A DNA stretch of 64,000 bases, taken from contig NC_088776.1 of the NCBI RefSeq assembly GCF_954871325.1, positions 34,272,508 through 34,336,507 on the forward strand, in the 5' to 3' direction. Shown here one piece after another: positions 35,401 through 63,794 of the stretch; the stretch's first letter is position 1, and the number at the start of each line of letters is the position of its first letter. The position numbers and the translations under genes were made by a program. The DNA comes from Gordionus sp. m RMFG-2023. Its lineage: Eukaryota > Nematomorpha > Gordioida > Chordodea > Parachordodidae. The notes below the pieces were generated by a model that worked only from the letters and a program-made list of their open reading frames with translations, did no database searches and was not told the DNA's origin.

Positions 35401-37035
35401 TTATATTCAAATTAAACTTTAAAATATGAACATAATATACTTAATTAAATAATGCCACAATATTTATAAGATTAAAAACTTAATTAAATATTTTATATAA
35501 AATAATCATTCCAAAAAAATTACCAGTAGATAATATATATTGAAACGAAAGCAACAAAATAATTTATAACACCAAAATATCCTGGTTATTGAAAAATAAG
35601 ACATCTATTCATCATATTAAATTTTTTATCCTACATATTATATGACAAATATTGTATTGCTATTAAATATGTTAATTTATTGAGGGGATACTATAACATA
35701 TGCTCGAATTTGAAAAAATATGAGGATAAGTATACACTTGAGTCTTTCTAAATAAATTTTTTACTCTGTTACAAAACCACCAATAAGATATATTAATTAA
35801 TTTTGGATACAATTTTTTGAGGAGAATTTTTTTTTGTTCATAAGGCACCTTCTCATTATTCATACATAAGTCTCCTTGATCCATAGTTAAATCCTGCCTT
35901 GAGACCGGGCATATAAAATATGTTAAATCCCACATAAAAAAAAATAAGGGACTTTTATTTGGAATTATCTTTTCTTTTAAAAACAAGCGGTATGTTTTTT
36001 TTTTAAATATTTCTTAACTATTTACAAAAAAAATTTTTTCATAATTTTATTTTATTATATTTTTATCCTTGGGATTTAATTGTTTTAACCTGTAGGTTTT
36101 CTTATGCGTTGTGATAAAAATTTGTAATTCGTTTATTATTCAAGTTTTATTATTTTAAGATCTAAGGTAACATATTGTCTATATTAATTTTCAAAAAAAA
36201 TTTTTTTTTTTTATGGAATGAATTATGATATATTTTTTAAAGATTTTTATATATGCTTATTTTTCGATAATTTTTTTTATTTAGTAATGTATTTTTTTCC
36301 AAAGTTAGTTCTAGTGCCCCATCCATCACTGTACCATTTATTCATTCATATTTTTAACATATTGGAAATTTTTAAATTCTATGAAATAATAATTCTTTAA
36401 ATTCTTACCCGATTCATTTTTTATTCTTCGAATATTAATCTATTTTTTTGGCATATAAAAAAATGAAGCTGAATAATATTAAAATAGTAATATAATATTA
36501 TGTTTTTTTATCATTTCTAGGTCTATATCAATGTTCTAACAAAGTTTCTTATATAAATAATGCAATAAATAATGTGGAAATATTTTTATATTATTCTGTA
36601 TACCCCTCCTCTGCACTTGTTAATATTATACTTTTAGCATATGTGAATTTTGGATAAGAATTCGCTTCATTACAAAGTTTGCCACCAAACTTCAATGGTT
36701 TTAAAATGCTCTTATACATATCTTAAGGATTTAATTTCAAAATGTTACTCTCAAAAATTTGATTAGGTTTAAGCAAATTAAAAGTTTATGTTAATAATAT
36801 TTGAAAACTTTTTTAAAATAAATTTATAAAGAATTTACTAATAGCATAGTCATATCTTAAGAAAGTTTTACTGCATTTACAAATACATTACTACGATGTA
36901 TATTTAAAATACGATAAATAATATAACCTTGATCCTGAGTAGGCAGGATATTTTTTGGCAAATTTTAAAGTGAAAATTCTTTGGACTTATAAATTTTTAT
37001 TTATAAATGACTTAATTTGGGATTTTTATATATGT

Positions 37036-37391
37036 TTGTGTTCTTTTCCGGAAATGTGTATTTTTGAAATTTTAAATCATTTTTTGAGCTCTTTTTTTTA
37101 AATTTAAAAATCTGATTTTACCGGAAATTTATTCCATCATATTTAGAATACCTACCCCATGAATTTCGTACTTTTGGACTTAATATAATTTATATTAGTT
37201 TCAATAAATTTTTTATATAAATTATTGATTCAAATGCTAACTTCAATATTGTATACAATTTTTAGTATAGGTGTTCTTAACATGCTGGAATGCATTTCCG
37301 GTAAAATAAGATTTTTAAATTAAAAAAAAACGAGCTCAAAATATGATTTAAAGTTGAAAAATAACATGTCGGTAAAAACATACTGCTGCTA
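37036..37391. mobile_element. MITE with long inverted repeats, copy 2
   Basis: Related to 25551-25919: left arm TTCCGGAAATGTG and TTTTTTGAGCTC, right arm with CGAGCTCAAAATATGATTT and GTCGGTAAAAACAT, forming an inverted repeat. More diverged than copy 1, and the target duplication is not visible. Confidence 0.55.
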
Positions 37392-38242
37392 GCATTTATA
37401 AAATTAGAAATTCTATTCCAAAAATTATATATAGAAGACCGGGAAGAAAAGAAATTTACATCAGAAAACTTCATTTTATTTGAAAAATATCCAGGTTTAA
37501 TAAGTGAAATTAAGCTACGTTATAGATAATTAATGCTATTTAAAAGTTATTTATGAAAAGTAACTAGTAATAGTTACAAGTAAATTTATAGAGAGGCAAA
37601 ATAAGTTACTTTAACAAAAGGTAACTAACAGTTACATTTCAAAGTAACTAAATTGAAAATTATTTTATATTTATATAACTCATCATTTCTAATATAATTT
37701 TTTTTATTATATAAAAAATTTTGCAATTCACAAATTTTAATTAAAGGAATTTAAATGAAAATATAATTTTAAATAAAAAAAGAATTAAATTGGACTTTCA
37801 ATATCTGCTTTTAAAATTCCACAATAGAGATAAACATAGAAGATAACTTTGAGGCAGGACCGTTTTTAATAAATCGACCCAAATAGGGCCATTTAACAAC
37901 ACTTCTTCAAACAGAATTGTTGGTCAAATTCTACTTAAAATTCTAAATCTTTTATGGAAAAATCTTTAATAAAAATATTTTGTGATTATTATGCATAAAA
38001 ATTTATTTTTTGACCTTCTTTAAAAAAAATATATCACTTTTGTTATCTTTGAAGATTTTCTGCTCAAAATTATTTGGGGAATAAATCTTCAAAAAATCTT
38101 TCTAGATTTTTTTTTCGAACTATGATTAATTCCATAAAATGATTAGAGAATAATTATTAAAACGTAAATTTGATATCGATTTGATTTTATATATCCGTTC
38201 TTTAGATTTTAAAAACATTGCTAAATAATAGAGCGCACAAAT

Positions 38243-38366
38243 AGCGTTTCACCTTGAATTCACAGTTAGCGCGAATTCACGATGAAGTATATATAATTCT
38301 CGTGAAAATACGAAAGTACTATATTTTGTATAATTGGCTCTAACTGTGAATTCAGGGTCAAACGCT
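38243..38366. repeat. Perfect-core inverted repeat
   Basis: The left arm AGCGTTTCACCTTGAATTCA and the reverse complement of the right arm AGCGTTTGACCCTGAATTCA continue as CAGTTAG on both sides, giving about 27-bp arms with a loop of roughly 65 bp. It could be a small MITE or form a cruciform/hairpin. No target duplication was found. Confidence 0.6.
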
Positions 38367-41300
38367 GTCTTGCAAATGTAAAAGATGCATTTCAAATGTT
38401 GCACAAATTAATGAATTTAATGTTTGGCGCCAGAAACCATTTTAAAAAGCGCAAAGTGGCTTGCCTTTTTAAATACTTTTTATAATTCAAGTGTCGCATT
38501 TTTTTTGTTACAAATTAATCTATTCCTTATTTTTGTTAAATCAAAACCCCACCTCAATTTAAACAAGTGATGCATTATATTTTTTTAAATTTAAAAATTA
38601 CATCAAAACAGAAAACCTCATTTGTGCACGTTAGTAAGGTATAAAAAGGTCATAAATGCAGAGATCTATATTCTTATGTATTATTTTTCTAATTTTTAAA
38701 TGATTATCTTAAAGCCCTGTCAACACAATTCGAGTGCGGTCATTCTGAATTGGATTTCTGTAACTTTAAAAATTAAAATAGGTTAAGGTTGGGTCTCTTG
38801 ACACTCGACCGGGCAAGAAAAAAATTTTCTGATCAGACTTACGTGAAATATACTACATTCTCAGACACATTGTAACTGAAAGTTATTATCTCCAATCCAT
38901 TATTATTTTTTCATGATAATTGATATCTCCCCCTCTTTGTCTAATAAATTTTAAAATAATTTTTACAAAGAATAAACGCAATAAATATAAATCTTTTATG
39001 CATATCATTTGCATTTTATTTTAATTATATGGAATAATTAATTTTTTGTAAAATAAATAATCAATATATCAAAAAAAATTATTAATAATGGTATAATGTT
39101 ATTTGGGCTCTATAAAATGTTTTGATTCTTCCTCAATTTCCTAAAAAAAAATCTTTTACAAATTTCATATTTCTATTTATATGGTTCTTTTTTTTTAAAT
39201 TTGAGCACAAAGGAAGCAATGGAAGCCATCTAGATTACTTACATTCAAAAAAATTACATTACATCTGACTAGTTTCTTACCTCATATTGTAAGGGCTCAA
39301 ATTTTATTGTTTATACATTTTTTTTATTGTTTTAATTTATATTATTTGTCATTATATGATGACACTTAAATTCATCAATATTTTATAAGTTTAGCATTTA
39401 TGGTAAGAAAAAATTTCAATTGCATACTAATATAAATAAAGAATATTATAAAAATTAAATTATTAATTTTAAATCCTCAGTTTTTAATAAAGCACAATAA
39501 ATTTTTTTGGATCTTCCAAAATTATAAATAATTAATTATAATTTGTACCTAATAATCTATAAATATATGACATTACATATATATTTTTTTTAATTTTATT
39601 ACTCTGATAATACATTGTGCATAGTGACAACAAAAACATTATTTTAATTCATTTTTAAATGAAAATTAAAAAAATTCAGATAATATTATTAATGATACCT
39701 GATCCAAAAATAAAATCTATAATATAAAATATTTTTTCCCTAACATTATTATTATTAATACCTTTAATGAATAATTCAGTAGGCTGCTCCGGATCAGATT
39801 TCATAAAACTATAAATGATGCCAATATCTGAATACTTTCATCTGAAAACGGAATGTTATAGGAAGAAGGATTTAGATACAAAGCTGATAATAATTAGATG
39901 GTAAATCAAAACAATTCGAAACACAGTAAAAAAAATATTACGAAAAATAATATATTTAATTATTTATTTTTAAAATATAGATTAAAACTTTTTAAAATAT
40001 AGATTAAAACTTTTTAAAATATGTTGATAAAATAAAAATCATTATTCGGACTTATTTGTCTTTTTCAAATTAATAAAATAATGTTTTAACAATTGTTAAG
40101 TGAATTTTTAATAATAAAATGATGATGAAAAGAGCATTCCTAAACACATAAATTTAAGATTTTATCACTATAAAATAATTTGAAAAATATGGAAACTCTG
40201 ATCTTCTTTAAATATATTATATTCATAGATGCCACGGAAGGGAAGATTTCCCTGAACCCACAAAAGCTTAATATTTATCTACCCAGTTAGGTTTAGGTCT
40301 CATAAAAAAATTTAGCGGGAGAGTCTGTATTTTAAACTATAAGATAAAATTTATCTAATTTTTTTATAGTTAAACAAGTATAAACCAACTCTTAGGTCAT
40401 GTCGTCGTTTGTCTTATTTTTAAAACATTAGGACACCTTATTCTGTTTTGTTTTATAGATTTAAATAACCTCTTTCTTTATATATCTAAGGAAGCTATAT
40501 AAAGATTAATGAAAACATGGCATTGAATAGGAGGGTGACTAAGTTCAAATCTTAATTCACTGTTCTAAACAGAAATAAGTTTCAAAAATGGGGCGAATGG
40601 GGTCACATTTTAAGATTTATTATATTTAGTAAAATGCATATTTCTTTTTTATTATTGGAATTCGTAAAAAGATTTTATTTTAATGCAATCAATAAGATAT
40701 CTCAGTTAATAATAGTACGGCTGACTCCCAAAAAAAATGACTTTTTTTAAATAAACTATTAAAAATGAACGGTTAATCGGATTTAAATGATATTACATTT
40801 TGTGCAGAACCACATCTTATTTTAACGGCTCTATGTTGGACAGGAGAAATGTCCTGAGAAATTACTCACAACAATTTTAGTAAATAAACAAGCAATTTAT
40901 GTTAGTATTCTAGCTATAGCATTGCTATATGATGATCTTATAATAAAAACTTTTATTAAGATAAGCGCTGGAATTCTGCAACGTTATTTGTAAATTATTA
41001 AATAAAAGTTGAAACTTCGAGCCTTACAAAGAGTTATTAACAACTATAGATTTCTACCTCCCGAATGTTTGATGTGGAAAACCTAGACAGCTAGGACAGA
41101 AAAGAGTAATGTCTTCTTGCAGTGACCTAGCCAAGATTTATCCAAGGGTAAGTTATGGAAAAATTTTCAGGGTTTATCTTTAGAACCCCCACCAGCTCGG
41201 CCTTCGGCCAGGTCCCACTACAAAATTTTACAATTTGATATTATTGATTTTCCCATGTTTATTGTTATTATCCTTTTTAAATATATTTAATACTTTTATG

Positions 41301-44300
41301 TCATCTCTGTTAAAGCCTGAATAATTGGTAACACCAATTTTAAAATCTATGTGCTTTATTAATGTCTATGAGTGCAATAATTTTTAAAGTAGCCACAAAG
41401 GAAAAAATTATTAGCAACAAAGTTTTGGCCAGTTTACTTTTAAAAACGACTGAAAAACATTTATTCTAAAAATTTTAGCAATATTTAGTTCTTAATTAAT
41501 TTTTGAATCCGTTTGATAGGTAGTATAAAGGAAGATTTATTAGCGAAATAAATATAATTCCTAAAATTGGTATTTAGATGGAAAATATAAAGAACTAAAA
41601 GTCTGATTTACGCTAATATTTAGTGCCTGACTCTACTTATTAGTTCCTCAATCAATTTTAATAACCAAAAAAGAAATCAAGTTATAATTAAAATGAAAAC
41701 TATGATGTCACGCTCTAATCGTGCGGTTAGTCAAGCTTTTGAAAGCACTAGTTCTGAAACTTATAACAAACAATTAACTAGTGCTTTATTAGTACATTTT
41801 ATTCTTTTATTCAAAAATGTAATAGAATTACAAGCTAGATAAAAACTATGATATCACTCCTTAAGCATAATGTCAACCAAACTTTTCAAAGCATTGACTG
41901 TAAAATTTCAATAATTATTGCGTGTTGTATATTTTATGCTCAAGCCAGTTATCTAGAAGAAAGAAAGATCCAAAGAAAAAGGAAACATTATTGGCAAAAA
42001 AAATTCCATGAAAGAAAATCTTAGAATCACAGAATATAAGCCAATAATATGTAATGCCGATTAATATTTACTAATTCATTAATTAGTTTTTCCAGTCAAC
42101 AAACTAAAACCAATTATAAATAAATATACTTGCATATTTTATGCTGGATCTTAAATAACGGATTTTAAATTGCGATTCAAAAATCAATTCGTCTCAACAC
42201 TTTAAGGTTTCTTTTCCCCTATATTTTTGAAGGAATTTTATGATTCCATGATCTTTATAGATGTTCTTTTCTGTATTTAATAGATATAGAAGTTAAAAGT
42301 TAAATCTAATATAATAGAGTTTATTTTCAATTTGAATCTGAATCATTTCAAGATTCGATCCTAAGTATAAAGTTTGCCAAACTTTTGAAAACCAATCTTC
42401 AATCCTCTTAGTAAATAGTATAAATAAAAAGGTTATTAGTAAAATACGTAAATGACTAATGTTTTTTCAAGATAGATAGAACGATGAAGTTAATAGATTT
42501 GTGGAATCTTTAAAACATGTCATATAACAAAATAAGATGGCTTGGTTTTGGTGAAATTTAAATAGATTAGAATGTATTAATGTCACTAGGGGGGAAGGGC
42601 GCAGGGACTAGAGTCCCCTGAAAAATTTGAAGAACCTTCTCCAAATTTTGAATTTTTTTTATACCACTAAAAAAGAAGGTAAGTTAGCTTTAAAAAAAAG
42701 GTTAGTGATGCCCATGTTATAATGGATAATTTTTTGCCCTCAAATGCTAAAGTTGAGCTATTATTAGGGACAGTATAATTTGTAGAAAATTCTTTATGTG
42801 AAAATTTGATTATAAGGTTAGATATATCTTTATTAATGTTTATTAGAAGAAGATTTCTGAGATTATTTCATAGAATTAGAAAATTATGGAGTGGTTTTAT
42901 GAATTTAATAAAAATGAAAGTAAAATTTCCCATGGGGCAATTCACGAAGTAGTATAAAATACAGATATTTATGATCAGATCGAAATCTGAAATCTCACCA
43001 ATGTTTGCCTCTCCTCACAGGAAAACTTTATAAAGCAAAATATTCAATGCAGCTATGTCAAAGTTTATATGCAAAATACAGTCTAAAATCTAATATTTCA
43101 TTAATTATTTCAGAATTAACTGATGTTAATTACCATTAAATATTTAATTAACTTTACATTTTTTTTCAAATTATTGCTAAGTAATATGCATTATAGATCC
43201 GGGCCGGGTCTAAATTTAAAAAATAATTTCGGTTTGAGCTGAATCGGGCCTAATATTTATTAAAGATTTTGAGCCGGGTTAGGTTTAAATTTATAAATAT
43301 AGGATATCATAACATTTTGTCAAATAAATTCATATATTTATAAATTCTTGCAAGAAACAAGAGGCTAATATTTTTTATTGTAAAAAAATTTCTACAATAA
43401 AAAAATAAAATTTTTCTATATAAATTGGCCGTGCGGAAAAATAATATTTACTTCGGGTCAGGCTTTTCTGGACAAATAAAAAAAATATATTCGGGATCGG
43501 GCCAGACTTGAAAAATTAGGCCCGATGCAGATCATTAATATGCATACATTGCAGGGGGGGGCATGGGTTGGGGGGGGGGGCTAAAGAGGTATTTTTTAAT
43601 AGCATTTTCTGAAAGGAGGGGCGAATTTCACATTGGCCTTCCCTGGCTTTGCCTAGGAATCAAACATTATATTCGCATAGGATAATGCATCATAACACAG
43701 TTCAAAGATTTTCCCAGAATTGATATCTTAAAACAAATTTTCAGAATTTATCAAATCCAATTCTTCCCATATTCAAGATAAAATGGTTTATAAATCCAAA
43801 TATTTCAGTCTTTGGAAATATTGCGCCTAATAATTCAAGATATGAGACGTATCAGAAGATAATATCATATCAGCTAAACCAATGGAAAATGGAGTTCTAA
43901 CTGTAATCCAAGGAAATGGGGACATTATACAACATCGAGTCAGATAAAAAAATAATATTTTAATATAAAGCATATTTGAACATTCACCTAACGAGTTCCC
44001 AATTAAATTAAAAGATTATATAATTTCATTCAAATAGTTATACCGTTTATTTTTACTAGTATTTTTTAAAATCATCAGTTAATTGGTCACTATTTTCTTT
44101 TCTTAATCTAGAATTGCTCGTTTCGTTTTTTTTGGTAGTTTTGTTTAAATTTATATGCCGTTTCTCAAGGAATCAGGCATTTATTTAAAACTCTAGTAAA
44201 ATGTTATATAAATCGAGAAAAATTATGTAGATAAAAATATTTCTGGAACCCAAATTATTAAAACGCTGAAATAGTAAAACCACTTAAAATTAGAACGTTG

Positions 44301-46083
44301 CAAGCAGGCTTTATACCGTATTCTAGTAGTAAACTATGATGCATATAATATGTTTCCAATGCACATTACGTTAGAGACATCATTTAACCTTTCACCAGAT
44401 AGTGATAGAATTTTGTAAAAGATCTTTAAAACCCAAAAAATAAATCCTTTTTTTAAAAAAATTTCTCGATTTTCTGTTTCTAATATCCTTTTTTAGATTT
44501 CCTACACATCATTTGCAAATTGGGTAATGGCTAAATGTCTTCTAATTCGGCTCATAGGAGCCTGCATGGGAAAATCCGTTATCATTGTTTTAATTTATAT
44601 TCGTTTTTTTCCAATATTTAGCTGCTATCTTTTTAAGAAAATCCCCAAGCCCAAAATGATAGTTTCTAAAAACGTGGTTTAACCGATATTTTAGTCCGTT
44701 AAAAAATCGCTTAAAAGGCTAATATAGTAATTATAATTACCCAACTATATTTGCAAGGCTAAAATATTTTTTAAATGATAATCAACCGAGAGAATTAATC
44801 TTGGAAGTTATGTTATAGTAATTATTAGTTGCTTAATAACTTTTTTATATAAATGATTCGATAAAGTACAAAACATTTTGATATTTTAATGCAGGAAATT
44901 TTAAATTTTCGCTAAAATTTCCCAATATCATTAATCATTAATCACTAGTGGTTTAAATTGAATAAACGTTTGCCTGCATTAGTTATATTATAGAAGTGAA
45001 TGATTTATATTCAAAATCAAATAATAATTAAATATATAAAATAAAATTGTATATAGTCATAGAGAAATAAAATAATTTTTTTATCGATATTTATAATATC
45101 CTTTTAATACAAAAATAATTAATAAAGTTAATTATAAATAGGAAATTTAATTTTTTTTATATTTCAAGTTTAAAGAATATATTATTAAAGTAATAATAAA
45201 TTGCCATAAAAGTTTTTTCAAATTGGGATTAGAATTGGAGCCCCAAAAATCCTGATAATATAGATAATTAAAAATTGAATTTAATTAACTTTTTTTAATT
45301 TTAATTTTTTTATTTCTTAAGAATCTGACCATGTTTCGGTTAAATTATCATCTTAGACAAATTATATTCATCAAAATTATACACGGAATAAACAATTCAA
45401 TTCAATTCTTCAACTAGTAAAATATTGAAATTATGATAAAAGTTTTATCGAAAGTTATAACATGCATTCTAGATATCTAAAATAAAATGCCAGAATTACA
45501 AAATCTAATAAGAATGAAGTTAAAACAGTAATAGTATAAGGAAATGTTTCTTATTTATAATATTCCAAATTAATTTAAATTATAGTTAAAAGGTAGTAAA
45601 TTATTTATAAAATGTTTTTAAGATAGCGTGATGTCTATATATATTCTTTATAATTATCATAAAAAATAATTTTAAATCAAGTTTTACAATTAATTCTTCA
45701 TACTTATATTTAAATTAAATAAATTTTAATATTGAATCCATTATTTTAATGCTTAATGAATTTTGAAGCCTTTTTTAATCAATTAATTTGTAGTTTTTTA
45801 ACAAGCATTTGAGAAATTTTTTAATTATGCATTTTTTAAAAATATTCTGGCTAGCATATATTTTTATTTTTTTAAAAATGTCTTGATAAGATATAAAATA
45901 TAAGTGAATAATTATACCTTCTTTTTTGTAAAAATTGATAGAAATTAATTTTTTATTAGATCTTTTTCGTCAAAACTCCTTTTTCTAAAATAAAAGATTA
46001 CTACTCACTTTACCATTAAAATTATATCATCAATAATGATTTCAAAAATATTTCTTATGTAAGAGGACTTTTACAAAAGGCAT

Positions 46084-60436
<14,353 letters not shown>

Positions 60437-61036
60437 TCATGAAGTTATATTCATCCGAACAACTAAATAAATAATTTTTAATGTTTTGTGATTTGTATAT
60501 GGTCGTAAATTTTAAACATATCATAATTTATATTTCATTATAATTATCATATTTTTAGTATATAAATAAACAGAAGTAATCATATAGTACTTTTAAATAA
60601 TAATTTACATAAATTAAAATTTGATATTAATATAAATTAAAATGACTCAAAGATTCAGAGCAGAAACTTGTGAAATTCATGTCAATGATTATAGGGCAAC
60701 AGATAGTTATAATAATTAAGCATTATTCTTCTTTATATTCATTAAAGGTAAGCAGTCTGCAATTTAATCATGTAAATAATCATAGAACTTAATCCGAAAA
60801 CAATCTTATTAGTGGTATTAAAAAAAACTCCTGCAAGATAAATTGGGTAAATTAATCTCAATAAATTTAATAATATGCATAATTATTTATTATAATAAAA
60901 CTTAGCTATAAAAATAATTTAATTTTAGAAAAATAATATAATAATAAGCCTTATATTAATAAATAGATTAACATAAATACTAAAATCGAATGTAAGATCT
61001 TTAAAAAAATCATGATATAGTATATTTTATAGATTA
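60437..61036. other. Intergenic region between convergent protease and dynein genes
   Basis: 600 bp between stop codons. AATAAA on the plus strand at 60466-60471 could serve the protease gene, and TTTATT at 60886-60891 gives AATAAA on the minus strand for the dynein gene. No other feature seen. Confidence 0.5.
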
Positions 61037-63794
61037 TTATTGATTCTGGTTAACAATAAAGGATGATTGGTTTTCAGACATATTTTGTTTATCGTCGATA
61101 TGCATATCGGATTTTAAAGGGGTTGATGCCGAAACTCTATTCAGGTGTTCCGCCATTTCTTAAAAGAATATATCCAATATAAAAATAAAAATAAAAATTT
61201 TTAGGCTAAAAAAACAGAATAATTATGGACTACTAAATTATGAATTAAAGGTCAAAAGATCTTATCAGAAACCATTTCTCACCATTTAAGTTAGCATGAA
61301 TAAACAACTTAATATTTATTTTAAATGATCTATAAAAAAGAATATCTTAAATAAAAATGCCTATCATAATGCTTAACAAAAAACTTAATTATTCTTTACC
61401 ATAGTATAGTTATTTAAAATGTTTTTAAGATAGATTATTGAGTTATAGAAAATCCTCTCAAAATTAATGTTATAATATTTAAAAGTCAATCTAGCAAGGT
61501 AATAAAGAAAATTTCCCCACTAACAATTATTACCAGGCAGAAATCTTTGCTATAAGTATAATAGTATATTATATAAATCATTTAAAGATTTACCGTTCAA
61601 GGACATATTCTGTTCGTTTATATCAATGGGATTCTTACTATCGTTGTTTAAAGTGATTTCGCTATTCGTGTCTTCTGAATTAGTATCAAAGTCACTCTTA
61701 CTCAAATTTTGGTTACTATCGTCTAATCCTATATTGCTGTTTGTACTAGCTATCGTACTATTATTAAGTAATGGGTTATTGATGAGCTGACTATTCAAAG
61801 AGGAGGTGGATGTTTTTCCTTTATTCAGGAGGCTATTAAAAAATACGGTTAGAACCCTTTCAGAATTGCTCTCCGTAGATTGACCACCCAGACCAATAGA
61901 TGTATTATGGGTACTGGTATTGATTAAAATGGAGGATGTGTTCGAATTTTGTGGTTGGTTCATGGAGTTCGGTGAATCAGTGTAATTTTTGATAGATTTA
62001 TCCTTTTATTGAAAAGAATGTATTCAAATATATCATTCTTATTTTTTAAAAACGGAATTTTTTTTTAAAAAAATAAGAAATTGCAATAAATGTTTTTAGT
62101 ATTTTTTAAAAAAATGTAAAATTTTCCTTATTTTAATTATTTTACCTTTAATTAATATTAACTTCCATAAATATATTTAAATCATTATTATCTAATGCAA
62201 TATAGCTAAGGAGGTTAAGAGGGTGCCAATTGAGCAAGTCTAGATTTAATTAGCATTAAGCCTACGTATTTTAATAGTATTATATGTGCTAGTAGTTAAT
62301 TTGTATTTAATCATTGGTATATAAGGCGTTCTATTAACGAAATAATAATAGTCTTTAATAAAAATAATAATTTAACTTTAAATATTTGATTTGGAGATTG
62401 ATGATATGGTGAGGAACGAGGAGCGTTTTTCTGAACGACTATAGATGAAGTTCGATTGGATAACATTTCCTAGAAGAAAGAACAACTATTTATGGATTGG
62501 CATAATTTTTAAATCGAATAATACCTAAATTTTGTAAATATATTTTGATTTTCCTTGTTACTCCTACTATTTTCTTAATTAAAATCATGGTTTAAATTAA
62601 CCATAAATTTTATAACATAAAAATTCTTCTGTAAAAAAAAAATTTCGCTCACATTTCTATTTTTGAGAGGTTGAGATAGTAGATTTTGCATATGTGATAA
62701 AAAGACTTGTTCATCTTCTGCCAAAATATCAGGTTCTTTATTGTCAGCCTTGCATATATAAAATTAAAAAGTGATCAAAAACAACTAAAAAAAATATATA
62801 AACAAATTAATAAGCCATTTTATAACATCGTAAAAATTTTAAAAAAGGTTGATCAACTATCTTCATTTAAGCCCTGCAAAATGATTTTTCCACAGCCTGA
62901 GCCCGAATTTAAAAAAAATTTGTCAAAGCCTGACCCAAATCCGAGCATACATTTTAGATCCAACCCGACCCCAACTAAAAATTTTTTTATAATGTTTAAA
63001 TATTATAAATATCTATGATACTATAAAAAAATTTGTGTATTTATTTAAATATTGCCACCTTAAATAAAAGTATTTAACCCTCATGATCTAATCAATATTC
63101 ATCATATAGAGTTGTATTTTATTTAATTTTCATATAGAGTTGTATTTTATTTAGTTTAAATATAAAAAGTAAAGTTAAAATACGATTGAATTTAAAAATT
63201 ATTGTGATTATATAAAAACAATTTGCATAATTGATGTTGAAAAAAGGATAATAAAATATAATAATGAACATATTAAAAAGCCATACCAATATCAGTTATT
63301 CTTATTGACATGTTTATATTTAATTATCGGGTCAGGCTTTGGGTAGAACTGCCCGAGAAAAAAATTCTCAATGTCATTCGGACAGCTCGTGCAGGCCTCT
63401 AATCTTCATCTTAGAGACAATCCCTTTTGTCAGCTCATAAAAAAATATTTATAGGTAAATCATGTTTTATATAGTAAAGCATTTTCTAAATGTGGTTATA
63501 AAGAGCAGCTGTTGAGTGTTCATTAGAGAATATCAAACGTCCGTTCCAGCTTAACCCTGAAGACACTATAGGAGGCGTTCTCTTCAGAAACGATGTTTAA
63601 ATATAATAGGTATCGTCGAGTAAAATTACTTTATAATAAACAGAAAAATACTCATATTAAGAAAAATATATAATTATTAAACTTTTTTGAATGGAGGGCT
63701 ACCCAAGATATCTTCGAAATTAGCGTCAGGCATAATATTGATCAGACCTTCATTCAGTATAGCGATCTTCTTTGTGCTATCCCATCCAATAGGA
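61037..63794 (-). CDS. DYNC1LI: Cytoplasmic dynein light intermediate chain, C-terminal part (5' end outside window)
   Basis: Subunit of cytoplasmic dynein that links the motor to cargo adaptors. Minus-strand exons: 63794-63683, 62748-62653, 62469-62377, 62002-61594, 61158-61037 (TAA). All phases agree. The first exon reads PIGWDSTKKIAILNEGL (human PAGWDNEKKIGILHENF), and the second [19 protein letters not shown] (human [21 protein letters not shown]); both are distinctive of the family. A Ser/Asn/Thr-rich disordered tail follows. It contains RVLTVFFNSLLNKGK, which matches the short amphipathic helix (human VLASFFNSLLSKK) that binds activating adaptors such as BICD2 and Hook3, with its FF and LL preserved. 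The GTPase-like domain lies right of the window. The tail is longer and richer in Asn than in vertebrates. Confidence 0.9.
62867..63401. mobile_element. hAT-type non-autonomous element in dynein gene intron
   Basis: A perfect 8-bp duplication ATCTTCAT (62859-62866 and 63402-63409) encloses ends TTAAGCCCTGCA and TAGAGGCCTGCA (reverse complement of the right end), matching 9/12. GCCTGACCC/GCCCGAG-type GC motifs lie near both ends, as in the CCGGGC-rich family at 11546 and 23636. 535 bp with no transposase. It lies between dynein exons at 63683 and 62748. Confidence 0.75.

Larger units (their letters stand above)
35401..46083. other. AT-rich gene desert upstream of the protease gene
   Basis: About 10.7 kb where I recognise no exon. 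Notable contents: a MITE copy at 37036-37391, GTAACT/AGTTAC motifs at 37,555-37,655, an inverted repeat at 38243-38366, GCCCGG-rich traces at 43,200-43,530, and poly-G tracts at 42,586 and 43,555-43,581. The promoter and any 5' non-coding exon of the protease gene should lie near its right end but cannot be pinpointed. Confidence 0.6.

Noticed and set aside
35672-35986. Minus-strand 104-codon frame
   Set aside because: A short part (SRQDLTMDQGDLCMNNEK) looks protein-like, but the rest is A/T-run translation and nothing recognised; too weak to call.
37555-37655. Regulatory GTAACT/AGTTAC repeat cluster
   Set aside because: Such motifs are common as transposon subterminal repeats, and no gene is nearby; left as an observation only.
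41120-41215. Tiny MITE with CAGTGACCTAGCC and TAGTGGGACCTGGCC ends
   Set aside because: Ends are partly similar, but flanks TCTTCTTG and CAAAATTT do not match.
23000-46000. CRISPR or bacterial-type system
   Set aside because: No regular spaced repeats or prokaryotic genes; the repeats are eukaryotic transposon remains.
63480-63605. Extra exon of the dynein light intermediate chain
   Set aside because: The exons on both sides join directly in phase and match the family without it, and no donor in phase was found on the minus strand.
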